Shown here piece after piece: positions 1-8,305 of a DNA stretch of 33,001 nt (position 1 is its first letter; the number at the start of each line of letters is the position of its first letter). The notes beneath the pieces were generated by a model. It searched no databases. It was not told the DNA's origin and worked only from the letters and a program-made list of their open reading frames with translations. Both the position numbers and the translations under genes were made by a program. The DNA lies in contig JAAYJF010000025.1 in the NCBI GenBank assembly GCA_012523075.1, forward strand, positions 1 through 33,001, written 5' to 3'. Source of the DNA: Clostridiales bacterium (GTDB lineage Bacteria > Bacillota > Clostridia > Ch29).

Positions 1-250
1 CCGGCCTGTATACTTCAACAATGGGCTCATACTCGCATATTCCTATACACCCTGTTTGAGACACTATAACGTGCTGAAGGTTTCTCTTGTTTACTTCCTC
101 AACCAGGGCCTTTAATACCGGCCTTGCACCGGCCGATATGCCGCAGGTGGCCATGCCCACAACCACCCTTGTGCCTTCCCTTTCCTTCCTGATGCTTATC
201 CTCTCAAGGGTACTTTTTCTTATTTCTTCAAGTTCCTGAATGGTCTTCAC
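1..250 (-). CDS. hndB: (2Fe-2S) ferredoxin domain protein, HndB-like (NADP-reducing hydrogenase / formate dehydrogenase-associated subunit); truncated by window edge
   Basis: Manual translation of the minus strand from GTG at 250: VKTIQELEEIRKSTLERISIRKEREGTRVVVGMATCGISAGARPVLKALVEEVNKRNLQHVIVSQTGCIGICEYEPIVEVYRP. Has the thioredoxin-like [2Fe-2S] Cys pattern (CGxxxGA...QTGCxGxC). GGGGGTG Shine-Dalgarno upstream. Not in the ORF track. Confidence 0.8.
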   Translation of the reverse strand, partial: MKTIQELEEIRKSTLERISIRKEREGTRVVVGMATCGISAGARPVLKALVEEVNKRNLQHVIVSQTGCIGICEYEPIVEVYRP

Positions 251-281
251 TATATAACACCCCCATAATTGTTCTATGTTA

Positions 282-773
282 TTAGTATTTCTTCAGTATC
301 TCGGGTATCCTGTCGGGAGTTAATCTACCATATACATCGTCATCAATCATCATAACCGGGGCCAGTCCGCAGCATCCCAAGCACCGGGTAGCCTCTAGCG
401 TAAATTTTAAATCTTCGGTTGTCTGTCCTACATCAATACCCAATTCCTCTTTTATTTTTTCAAGAATGACCTGCGAGCCTCTTACATAACAGGCAGTACC
501 CATACACAGTCCTATTGTGTGATCGCCCTTCGGCTCCAAATAAAACTGTGCGTAAAACGTAACTATTCCGAAGATCTTCTGCAAGGGTACATCCAAGCCC
601 TCGGCTATGAATCTTTGTACCTCCAGGGGTAAATAGCCGAATATGTCCTGGGCTTTCTGCAGGACGGGTATAAGAGCACCTTTCTTGTCCCTGTACTCTT
701 CAATCACCTCCCGGAGCCTTTCAAAGTTTTCCGGTATGTCCACTGTATCCCGCCGGACATCTTTTACCGTCAT
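282..773 (-). CDS. hndA: NuoE/HndA-family [2Fe-2S] subunit (NAD(P)-linked hydrogenase or formate dehydrogenase)
   Basis: Translation MTVKDVRRDTVDIPENFERLREVIEEYRDKKGALIPVLQKAQDIFGYLP...CMGTACYVRGSQ...TRCLGCCGLAPVMMI is typical of NuoE-family proteins. Start at 773 preferred over 788 because GGGAGG lies just upstream. Confidence 0.93.
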   Translation of the reverse strand: MTVKDVRRDTVDIPENFERLREVIEEYRDKKGALIPVLQKAQDIFGYLPLEVQRFIAEGLDVPLQKIFGIVTFYAQFYLEPKGDHTIGLCMGTACYVRGSQVILEKIKEELGIDVGQTTEDLKFTLEATRCLGCCGLAPVMMIDDDVYGRLTPDRIPEILKKY

Positions 774-933
774 TGGTCTCCCTCCCATTTTTTGTTGTAT
801 AATTATCTATCTTTAGGTTAATATTTTAACACAATTTTCTTAAGTAATAAATGTTTTTATTTAATATTTATTTTCCTTTGTTATCCTTTGGTTCAAAATA
901 TAAATAATAGAGTATAAATTTAGCATCTAATGT

Positions 934-972
934 TAAAAAAACAAAGCCGTCCCATGGAAATACGGGAGCGGT
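934..972 (-). terminator. Intrinsic terminator downstream of the second riboswitch-like leader
   Basis: Minus strand reads CCGCTCCC-GTATTTCCAT-GGGACGG-CTTTGTTTTTTT: GC-rich stem with one bulge, then a T-run. The plus strand also ends in TTTTTT, so it may act in both directions. Confidence 0.75.
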
Positions 973-990
973 TTTTTACGTAACGCTCTG

Positions 991-1092
991 CTCCTCTTCT
1001 TTCCACGCCGGGAGGCATATCCGTTTCCAGATATACCCTATCGGTTTGAAAGCCCTGGCCAATGCTTTAGGCTCAAAAACTCGAAGAGAATC
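991..1092 (-). ncRNA. Moco/Tuco-riboswitch-like structured leader (copy 2, upstream of hndAB)
   Basis: Minus strand CTCTTCGAG...CAAACCGATAGGGTATATCTGGAAACGGATATGCCTCCCGGCGTGGAAAGAAGAG. Outer stem CTCTTC/GAAGAG; inner hairpin ATATC/GATAT with TGGAAACG loop. Near-identical conserved core at 14037-14128, with compensatory changes in the stem. Confidence 0.72.
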
Positions 1093-1108
1093 ATTATTAT
1101 TTGATATT

Positions 1109-1137
1109 ATTATAACAAAACATAAACTGAAAGGCAA
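1109..1137 (-). promoter_or_regulatory. Sigma-A-type promoter for the riboswitch-hndAB unit
   Basis: Minus strand TTGCCT - 17 nt - TATAAT, ending ~20 nt before the riboswitch-like element. Confidence 0.6.
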
Positions 1138-1202
1138 TAGTAATTGTGTTTTTTTGAATAATAATTAACAATGACTGCTGGACCGGTCCCTTTGTATCGG
1201 TG

Positions 1203-2408
1203 CTACCAGGCCTTTCCAAACAGGCCTGCCGCCCTCTTCCCCATTCCTTTTCTTATTACTATCCACATATTGGCACTGTTTTTTATTATCCTAAACTCCT
1301 GAATGCCTGCAGCTTTCATCAGGTCCTTGTAATCCACATTTGTATTATCCACCTTCTTGACCATGTTCTTTCTCCAAAACCTATCCCTTTTTTGCATTTC
1401 AATATCTATTTTCCTTTTCAGTTCATCGGTTCCGAAACCTCCGCCCACATAGGCTATCCCGCCGGAAGTTAGTGCCCTGTACATTTCTTTAAATGCCCTT
1501 TCCCTGTCCTCCCAGAAGAGCAGCGAGCCCCTGCTTACTATAAGGTCAATGGAGTGGTCTTCAACCGGTATATCATGAGCATCACCAAGCAGCGTCTTAA
1601 CCCTGCTGTCCAGGCCGCAGTCAGTTACATTCTGCTGCGCTATGGACAGCATTTCTTTAGAGTTATCCATCAGGCATACCCGGAGGCCGGTTATCTTGGC
1701 AATCTCTATCCCCAAGTGCCCGGTACCGGCACCCACATCAAGGCATAGCCCGCGGCTTATCCCGGTTCTTTGTTTTATTTGTTTGGCTATTACGGGATAA
1801 ACGGGAGCAAACACTTCCCTGACGGTCTTCTCGTAGTTTTGAGCATCAATGCTTATGTTTTCTTTTTCCCCGTTCCGGCATATTACCCTTTGAATTCCGT
1901 CCAGCACCATCGGGAAAATCCCATCCCGGCTTCCCTTGTTTACAACAAATATACTGACATCATTTCTGCACCGAATACTGTTTAGAAAGGGAGTTTCCTT
2001 CTTTTTTAGTACCCCGAGAACCGGCGTGTCAGAATCCAGTATTTCCAATACCTTCTCTTGGAACAGGACGGCATTGTTTTCAAAGAAACCCAGTTCATCC
2101 ATCACAATCAAATCCGGCCGGGCTTTAACGCAATCGGTCAGCAGTTTTACACCGTATCCGTCAAAGGTGGCAGGTATGGAAACCCAGTGGTTTTCGTTAA
2201 TACACCTGCCTATAAAACTGTCCCTCGGTTCTTTGCATTCATCCTTTATATCCTGCATATAGAAACCCGCCAGCTTTTTGCCTTCATAGTACCGGGACGT
2301 TCTAAACCCGGTTATTTTGCATGGAGATGATAGCTTATGAATTATTCTATTAATAATTGTACTTTTCCCGGTATGCAAATCCCCTGTCAGAAAAAAATTA
2401 TTGCCCAT
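1203..2408 (-). CDS. Fusion: THEP1-like nucleoside-triphosphatase (N-term) + class I SAM-dependent methyltransferase (C-term)
   Basis: N-term MGNNFFLTGDLHTGKSTIINRII...GFRTSRYYEGKKLAGFYMQDI...VMDELGFFE (P-loop, THEP1/NTPase_1 style). C-term GLCLDVGAGTGHLGIEIAKI...DAHDIPVEDHSIDLIVSRGSLLFWED (Rossmann methyltransferase). Confidence 0.85.
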   Translation of the reverse strand: MGNNFFLTGDLHTGKSTIINRIIHKLSSPCKITGFRTSRYYEGKKLAGFYMQDIKDECKEPRDSFIGRCINENHWVSIPATFDGYGVKLLTDCVKARPDLIVMDELGFFENNAVLFQEKVLEILDSDTPVLGVLKKKETPFLNSIRCRNDVSIFVVNKGSRDGIFPMVLDGIQRVICRNGEKENISIDAQNYEKTVREVFAPVYPVIAKQIKQRTGISRGLCLDVGAGTGHLGIEIAKITGLRVCLMDNSKEMLSIAQQNVTDCGLDSRVKTLLGDAHDIPVEDHSIDLIVSRGSLLFWEDRERAFKEMYRALTSGGIAYVGGGFGTDELKRKIDIEMQKRDRFWRKNMVKKVDNTNVDYKDLMKAAGIQEFRIIKNSANMWIVIRKGMGKRAAGLFGKAW

Positions 2409-2439
2409 CCGTTCCCACTCCTATTGCAGTTACTTATTT

Positions 2440-3462
2440 TCACTGGTCCAAACGGCCGGCCCGTACCATTATTAGCTCCCCGGCAATGCTTATGGCTATC
2501 TCAGCGGGGGTCTCTGCCTTTATCGGGATACCTATTGGCGTGAATATCCGTTCAAGGGCCTTCTTCGGTATACCGGCTTCCAGCAGCTTGGCGTTAGTGC
2601 TGGCAATTTTTTGCCTACTTCCTATCACGCCTATATAGCGGGCATCGGTGCGTAGCACCTGCTCTTGCACAACAAGGTCGTAGTTATGCCCCCGGGTTGC
2701 AACGACAACATAGTCGTTTCCTGTAATGCCAACGCTTTCTGCCACCCTCTCAAAGTCACCCACCAGCACTTCTTCCGCCATGGGGAACAGCTTTTTGTTC
2801 GCAAACTCTTCGCGGTCGTCCACAACTGTACATCTAAACCCTATATGGGCCAAAACAGGAACCAGCTCCTGGGCTATATGACCACCGCCGAATATAATCA
2901 CCTTACCCGCCCGAACAAGGGGCTCGCTGTAGTATTTTCTTCCGCCTGCGTTTATTTGCAGGCTGCGGCTTTTCAACATAGGCTTTAGTTCAGCCTCCGT
3001 CAATTCCAGGCCGGCCAGCCCGCTACTCTTGCTGTAAATCCCCATACTCCACGCCGTTTCATCGGTGATATCGGTTATTATCCACGAGTCCTCGTCATTG
3101 TCAAGCAGCGTAAGGATACGTTCCACTAGGGACAAAAAACTCCAGTCATCGGCGGATATAAACTGGTAATACACCACCGCATCGCCGCCACAAATCATGC
3201 CCAAATCCCCGACCTGCTTTTGTACTAGCTTATACCCCCTTGTATAGGACCTCTTATCTTTAAGTATCTCTCCCGCAAGCTGCACGGCCTGGTACTCTAT
3301 GGCCCCGCCGCCTATGGTACCGTACAGACGACCTTTTTTATTCACCAGCATTCTTGCTCCGGCCCCACGGGGCGTTGACCCTGAGCTTGCAATGACGGTT
3401 GCAAGTACGCTATCATCTCCATCCAGCATACACTGCTTTAGGGCCTTGAAAAGTCCTTTCAC
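2440..3462 (-). CDS. XdhC/CoxI family protein (molybdenum hydroxylase maturation)
   Basis: ATVIASSGSTPRGAGARMLV...GGGAIEY...VIIFGGGHIAQELVPVLAHIGFRCTVVDDREEFA...GVIGSRQK: XdhC N-domain plus Rossmann C-domain. GTG at 3462 follows AAGGAGG with 9-nt spacing; the ORF track's 3483 start is also possible. Confidence 0.93.
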   Translation of the reverse strand: MKGLFKALKQCMLDGDDSVLATVIASSGSTPRGAGARMLVNKKGRLYGTIGGGAIEYQAVQLAGEILKDKRSYTRGYKLVQKQVGDLGMICGGDAVVYYQFISADDWSFLSLVERILTLLDNDEDSWIITDITDETAWSMGIYSKSSGLAGLELTEAELKPMLKSRSLQINAGGRKYYSEPLVRAGKVIIFGGGHIAQELVPVLAHIGFRCTVVDDREEFANKKLFPMAEEVLVGDFERVAESVGITGNDYVVVATRGHNYDLVVQEQVLRTDARYIGVIGSRQKIASTNAKLLEAGIPKKALERIFTPIGIPIKAETPAEIAISIAGELIMVRAGRLDQ

Positions 3463-3479
3463 TCCGGCATACCTCCTTT

Positions 3480-4439
3480 TCACTTAGCCTCTTTTTGATA
3501 ACGATAAAAAAACTTATGGAAGTTAAGCTCACTAAAATAAACCACTTCCTGCTTAAACCGGTGATATGCCTCAAGCAGCTCTTTAGCCTCTTTAGTGAGG
3601 TTGGAACCACCCCCGTAAGCACCGCCTGAGCGGCTGTCCAAAAGCGGAAAAGCAAGCTGGCTTTCCGCAACCTTTATAAGTTTCCACCCATGGCTGTAGG
3701 AGATACCCATGCTGTAGCAAGCCTGGGTCAGCGAACCGGTTCGGGCAACCTGCTGCAGCAGGGCTGCGGTCTTGTCATCGAAGAAGGTTTCTTTACGGTG
3801 CAGGCTGACCTTTACAGAACATTCCACCGGCTTTTTCAATGCCAAGCTCTTTGCATAACTTTGCAGAAGCTGGTAGTCCTCCGGCCTGTCAGCATCAATG
3901 GTCAGTCCCATATCCGGGAGTTCTATTACATCCTTTGCACCGGCAAAGGCCCGAATAGCTCCCTTTAGACCTTCCTCGCCTTTATAGGAAACAAGCTGAG
4001 GTATTACATTGCTTTTGATAAGGACGGGGTGTCCTTTCTTACCGTTATGCGCAGGAATCAGGATACTGCAGCCGCTGTAGTCCATGTACCCCATCATTGT
4101 AAACAGGCTGTTACGGGAAAAGAGGGGCACGTCACCGGGCAAAAAGAACACGCGGTCGGCCTTTCTGTGAATAAGCTTAAGTCCCATGCACGCAGAATGG
4201 TACATGTCGGTACTGGCATAGTTTTTGTTATACACGAAAACCACGTTAAGCCCGGATAGGTGTTCGCGTAGTTTTTCGGCATTCTTGCCTATAACAACCA
4301 CCACCGGCGAAACTCCCGCCGACTTAAGGGCCGATACCGCCGTCTTAATTACAGTTGAACCTGAGAGCTTCAGCATCGGTTTAAAGGACTTCATCCTTGA
4401 AGACAATCCGGCTGCCACCACCACCGCTCCGGTTTTCAT
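3480..4439 (-). CDS. MobA/MocA-like NTP transferase fused to ModE/LysR-type HTH domain (DVU_1551-like)
   Basis: MKTGAVVVAAGLSSRMKSFKPMLKLSGSTVI...FLPGDVPLFS (nucleotidyltransferase), then ALLQQVARTGSLTQACYSMGISYSHGWKLIKVAESQLAFPLLDSRSGGAYGGGSNLTKEAKELLEAY (ModE-type HTH). Confidence 0.9.
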   Translation of the reverse strand: MKTGAVVVAAGLSSRMKSFKPMLKLSGSTVIKTAVSALKSAGVSPVVVVIGKNAEKLREHLSGLNVVFVYNKNYASTDMYHSACMGLKLIHRKADRVFFLPGDVPLFSRNSLFTMMGYMDYSGCSILIPAHNGKKGHPVLIKSNVIPQLVSYKGEEGLKGAIRAFAGAKDVIELPDMGLTIDADRPEDYQLLQSYAKSLALKKPVECSVKVSLHRKETFFDDKTAALLQQVARTGSLTQACYSMGISYSHGWKLIKVAESQLAFPLLDSRSGGAYGGGSNLTKEAKELLEAYHRFKQEVVYFSELNFHKFFYRYQKEAK

Positions 4440-4499
4440 ACCATTACCCCCTTGTTTGCTGCTAACCATTGGTGCGTTCCCACCTTTCAAAGCAAAAAC

Positions 4500-4814
4500 T
4501 TATCGTAGACGGTAGGAACAGCAATAATCCGCAACGCCTTCGATTATTAGTTTGAAACTGGAATTGGCAGGCACAACAAAGCTGTCGCCTTCCTTAAAGA
4601 GCGTATACTCTTTCTCTCCCCGGCGCATTATCTTCATCTCTCCGCCCAGCACCTCCATTAGTTCCTCGCTGCCTGTATTGAACTCGTATTCCCCCGGCAA
4701 AAATATGCCAAGAGTCTTTCTTTCACCGCCCTCAGTGAAGATTGTTCTGCTGGTTACCCTGCCGTCAAAGTAAATGTTTGCCTTCTTGACTATTCTCGCA
4801 TTTTTAAATTCCAT
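4500..4814 (-). CDS. ppnP: Pyrimidine/purine nucleoside phosphorylase-like cupin (PpnP / DUF1255)
   Basis: [63 protein letters not shown]...[24 protein letters not shown] matches the PpnP/YaiE pattern (GEYxFxTxxxExMxVxxG...FxVPxxSxFxLxxxxxxxYxCxY). Confidence 0.85.
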   Translation of the reverse strand: MEFKNARIVKKANIYFDGRVTSRTIFTEGGERKTLGIFLPGEYEFNTGSEELMEVLGGEMKIMRRGEKEYTLFKEGDSFVVPANSSFKLIIEGVADYCCSYRLR

Positions 4815-4853
4815 GGTTTTTCCTCCCCGCAAAATATTTAAATAAGTCCAACG

Positions 4854-6116
4854 CTATCGCCGTTCTATGTAAATACGCCTCTTGGCCGTGCCGGTACAGG
4901 GGCTGACCCTGGCGTAACATACCTGTAAACTCACCCCGCGGGCAATACTTTTATTTAAGTATCCCAAAAACCTGTCACGGTCCATATTATGCGTTGTATC
5001 CACCGTCAGGCTTAATACGTTTCCCCGGTCTGAAATTATAAGCTTTGCACTATAGTTGCGAACTCCGGGAACCGCAAACACTAGCTCATCCAGCCTGTGA
5101 ATGCTTAAATGTCCCGCGCCCTCTATAGGTATGGCGTTGGCATACCGGCCCATGACCTCGTCAAGCCGGGGCAGTATACCTCCGCAGGGGCAGGCCCCTT
5201 CCAGCATCCGTGCCATGTCGCCGGTACGGTAGCGTATGAGCGGCATAGCCTCCCGGGATAGCGTTGTAATAACCACCTCGCCGTACTGCCCAGGAGCGGC
5301 CTGCCTTCCCGACTGCGGGTCCACGACCTCAAACAGCAGGTCGGCATGACGCAGGTGATACCCAAGGCCTGCGCTGCATTGGACACCGCCGCCAAAACCC
5401 GTTTCGGTCATCCCGTAATGGGTAAATACGCGGCACCTCCACCGGTCCTCTATACCCTTTATAATGCTCTCCGGCACATAGTCGGCACTTAGCAGCACGC
5501 TTTTGGGGCGCAAACCTCCATCGGTCCGGGCCATATACATTACCTCGGCGGGTACCCCCACCAGGCAGTCAAACCCTTTGGCCGCATCAATCGCCCTTTG
5601 TACATCCTTCACGTTACCGTGGATATGGGCCTTTACGCCAATCCGTGCCAGTGCTTTTTTAAGCAAATCGCCTATACTGTACTCGGTTGCTCCCGACATC
5701 AAAACAAGGGTTTTCTCACCGCTTTGCGTCATTGTAGACATGCCGCAGGCAAAGAAATCCACAGTTTTTTCCATGTCCCGGCCGGTGAAGAAAATCCTTT
5801 TTGGCCTTCCCGAGCTGCCGGAGGTAAAAAGCGTAACAATACGGGACACCTCCCGCTGGGGCACGCACAGGAAGCTCTCCGGGTGAAGGGCGACATCCTC
5901 CGGCCGGGTGAAGGGAATACTCTGCATATGGTACGGCGTTTCAAGCCCTGAAGTATCAACGTCCCGAAGCCTTTTTGCGTAATAGGCGCAATTATCCCGG
6001 GCGTACTCTATGGTTTGTTTTACCCTTTCCATCTGCCACCTGTTAAGGGTTTCCGCCGTAAGCCGTTCCTTTAAACCGGTACGCTCCGCCACCCATGTCT
6101 CAACCGGTGAGGTCAT
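4854..6116 (-). CDS. AMP-dependent CoA-ligase/adenylate-forming enzyme (DVU_1553-like)
   Basis: VTLFTSGSSGRPKRIFF (AMP-binding motif), THYGMTETGFGGG, LIRYRTGDMARM. Resembles phenylacetate-CoA ligase-like proteins found beside Mop clusters. Confidence 0.85.
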   Translation of the reverse strand: MTSPVETWVAERTGLKERLTAETLNRWQMERVKQTIEYARDNCAYYAKRLRDVDTSGLETPYHMQSIPFTRPEDVALHPESFLCVPQREVSRIVTLFTSGSSGRPKRIFFTGRDMEKTVDFFACGMSTMTQSGEKTLVLMSGATEYSIGDLLKKALARIGVKAHIHGNVKDVQRAIDAAKGFDCLVGVPAEVMYMARTDGGLRPKSVLLSADYVPESIIKGIEDRWRCRVFTHYGMTETGFGGGVQCSAGLGYHLRHADLLFEVVDPQSGRQAAPGQYGEVVITTLSREAMPLIRYRTGDMARMLEGACPCGGILPRLDEVMGRYANAIPIEGAGHLSIHRLDELVFAVPGVRNYSAKLIISDRGNVLSLTVDTTHNMDRDRFLGYLNKSIARGVSLQVCYARVSPCTGTAKRRIYIERR

Positions 6117-6779
6117 CTATATGCACTCCTTTTTAGCTATAATAAGGCAGTAGCCGCACTTAACCGCTCGCATCTTGCAGCAGTCGGTTTTTAGGTTTGC
6201 GTACAATGCATCTAAACCGTACTCCAAAACCATCTGCCCCCAGGTTGCCCGCAAAAGCCCTGAATAATCTTCGAATAGTTCAACGGAAAAATGGCTGCTC
6301 TCAAGCTCCCTGCACAGGTCTTCCCGGGAGGCTACCCGCCCCAGCAGGCCACAAAGCTGCGCCGGTTCGCCCCGGGCATAGAGGTCCGAGATTATTAAGT
6401 ATCCGCCAGGCTTCAGGATACGGTAGGCTTCATGCAATACCGCGTCAGGGTTTTTCATTTTGGACAGGCTGCACTCAAAAAGCATCCCGTCCATCTCCCG
6501 GTCGCCAAAGGGCATGTGCACGGCATCGCCAAACCGCAGCCGGTCGGACTGCGGGTAAGCCCTTGCCTTGGCCAGTGCCAAAACCTCTTTATCCTTTTCG
6601 ATGCCGTAAACATCCAGGCCGTATTCGTCCGTCCCACGCCTCACGGTGGCACCCAGCCCGCAGCCCACATCCAGCAGCTTCGCACCTTTTTTAAAACTGC
6701 AAAACTCCAGGGCCCTGTCGGTTATGGTAAACCCTCCCGGGCGACAAACCCCGGTGTTGCAGACATCCGCCTTGTTCAT
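6117..6779 (-). CDS. trsM: Class I SAM methyltransferase (TrsM / DVU_1556-like)
   Basis: LLDVGCGLGATVRRGTDEYGLDVYGIEKDKEVLALAKARAYPQSDRLRFGDAVHMPFGDREMDGMLFECSLSKMKNPDAVLHEAYRILKPGGYLIISDL. Start MNKADVCNTGVCRPGG at 6779 gives an ATGA overlap with the upstream radical SAM gene. Confidence 0.85.
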   Translation of the reverse strand: MNKADVCNTGVCRPGGFTITDRALEFCSFKKGAKLLDVGCGLGATVRRGTDEYGLDVYGIEKDKEVLALAKARAYPQSDRLRFGDAVHMPFGDREMDGMLFECSLSKMKNPDAVLHEAYRILKPGGYLIISDLYARGEPAQLCGLLGRVASREDLCRELESSHFSVELFEDYSGLLRATWGQMVLEYGLDALYANLKTDCCKMRAVKCGYCLIIAKKECI

Positions 6780-8092
6780 GACCATTGCTTTTGCCACCTC
6801 GAAAGGTAATAAGAGCAAAAGGGCACAAACCTATCCCTATCGAATACATGGAGGCTGCACCAACGCAAACGCTCTAGGTCAATGTTGCCGGCATCCTGGA
6901 ACGCCATAGCCGTCACGGTAAAGCCATGGGTCTTTACCCGCCGCAGGAAGTACTCCATGCTGTTTATGTCCGACTCTTTACCGCAGCAGCATGACGGATT
7001 ACCCTTACCCTGCGGCTGCCGCTGCCAGCGGCGGGATATAAAGGCCCGGTTTTTATCGGCAGTAGTAGGGCTGCAGCATCCTTCCCCGGCCCGTTCCCGG
7101 TGCAGCAAGGGTACAATATTATCCGGCATCACAACAAAATTACCGTGGAAACCGCACAGGGGATGGTTGCATCGGGATGGAATTATGTTTTTCAGCTTAA
7201 TGAGCCCCCCGGCCTGCTCCTCGATACTAACAAGAAGCTCATCCAGCGTAAACCGCATATAATCTGCGGGCAGCTCTGGTATACGGCCAAGAAAGCTTAC
7301 CGGCTGGAAATGCACGCCTCTCACCATTGGTGACCGGGCTATGGCAAATTTTAGTATATCCCCTATGTTGTGGGTGTTAACCCCGGGAACCAGCGTTGGT
7401 ACAAGGGTTACGCCTATATTGTAATGCGCACAGTTTTCAATGGCCTGTTGCTTTATTTCAAGCAGCCTCCTACCCCGCAGTTTTTGGTATATGGCATCCC
7501 TGGTGCCGTCAAATTGCATGAATACAAAGGATAACCCCGCCCGGGCCAGCTTCTCCAGGTATTCCTCATCCTCCGCCAGGCGTATACCGTTGCTGTTAAG
7601 CTGCACGTACCTGCACCCGGCTTCCTTTGCTGCGGCAACTATCTGTGGCAGGTCGTCCCGCACCGTGGGCTCACCGCCGCTAAGCTGCACCAGGGTTTTG
7701 CCCGGTTTGGCCAATTTGTTTAACCAAAGGCGGATTTGCTCCAACGTCGGGTCGGGGCTGTCCCCATTATCCGCGAAACAAAAACGGCAGTTAAGGTTGC
7801 AGCGGTCGGTCACCTCCAGCAGCGTGCAACAGGTGTCCTGGGCATGGTACGAGCAAAGGCCGCAGTCATTGGGACAATTAGGGTTCCCTTCATCAGCCGT
7901 TTCTCCTGAGTTCTTGGTCCAGTCATCCATATCCATATACCCGCGCCAAATAACGGTGCAAAACTCTCCATGCTCGGGGCATTCCTTCTGCATGTAAACG
8001 CTGCCATTTATTCGCACATAACGGGCGGTTAGCCTCCTAAGGCACTTGGGACATACACTGTAAGTCTTTCGGATAATTTCCCTCTCTACCAT
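6776..8092 (-). CDS. trsS: Radical SAM protein, TrsS-like (Cys form)
   Basis: N-terminal CPKC...CPEHGEFCTVIWRG plus CPNDCGLCSYHAQDTCCTLLEVTDRCNLNCRFCFA (CxxxCxxC radical SAM motif). Cys-rich C-term ending RFVPFCSYYLS. Confidence 0.87.
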   Translation of the reverse strand: MVEREIIRKTYSVCPKCLRRLTARYVRINGSVYMQKECPEHGEFCTVIWRGYMDMDDWTKNSGETADEGNPNCPNDCGLCSYHAQDTCCTLLEVTDRCNLNCRFCFADNGDSPDPTLEQIRLWLNKLAKPGKTLVQLSGGEPTVRDDLPQIVAAAKEAGCRYVQLNSNGIRLAEDEEYLEKLARAGLSFVFMQFDGTRDAIYQKLRGRRLLEIKQQAIENCAHYNIGVTLVPTLVPGVNTHNIGDILKFAIARSPMVRGVHFQPVSFLGRIPELPADYMRFTLDELLVSIEEQAGGLIKLKNIIPSRCNHPLCGFHGNFVVMPDNIVPLLHRERAGEGCCSPTTADKNRAFISRRWQRQPQGKGNPSCCCGKESDINSMEYFLRRVKTHGFTVTAMAFQDAGNIDLERLRWCSLHVFDRDRFVPFCSYYLSRWQKQWS

Positions 8093-8305
8093 TTACTTGT
8101 CCTCCAGTTGCATTTCCACTTCCGCAATCCGGCCCTTTGCCAGGCCCTCGGAGATATAAACCTCGCCGCATTCCGGGCACCTAAGAACATCGGCATGAAA
8201 GCTGTGACCCAGGTACTCGAAATAGGTCTTTTGAGCTTTAAGGTCTACGTTGCACCTGTAACAGGTAAGCGTCCTTTTTTCTTCCATGCCTCTAATCCTC
8301 CTCAA
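8093..8305 (-). CDS. Small CxxC/CxxC putative redox protein (DVU_1557 / CLJU_RS11820-like)
   Basis: 70-aa ORF: CYRCNVDLKAQKTYFEYLGHSFHADVLRCPECGEVYISEGLAKGRIAEVEMQLED, two CxxC knuckles. Overlaps the upstream gene by 14 nt. Confidence 0.8.
   Translation of the reverse strand: MRRIRGMEEKRTLTCYRCNVDLKAQKTYFEYLGHSFHADVLRCPECGEVYISEGLAKGRIAEVEMQLEDK

Noticed and set aside
6197-6694. Plus-strand ORFs of 100-240 aa overlapping strong minus-strand genes (e.g. 6197-6694, 7440-7997, 22501-22956, 25983-26708)
   Set aside because: They are antisense to well-supported genes or structured RNA, have low-complexity or Pro/Arg/His-rich translations without recognisable motifs. They are shadow ORFs from codon bias.
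6776-8092. Selenocysteine in the TrsS-like protein or in mop
   Set aside because: Both reading frames are complete with Cys or normal residues at the expected positions. No in-frame TGA is needed and no SECIS was looked for further.
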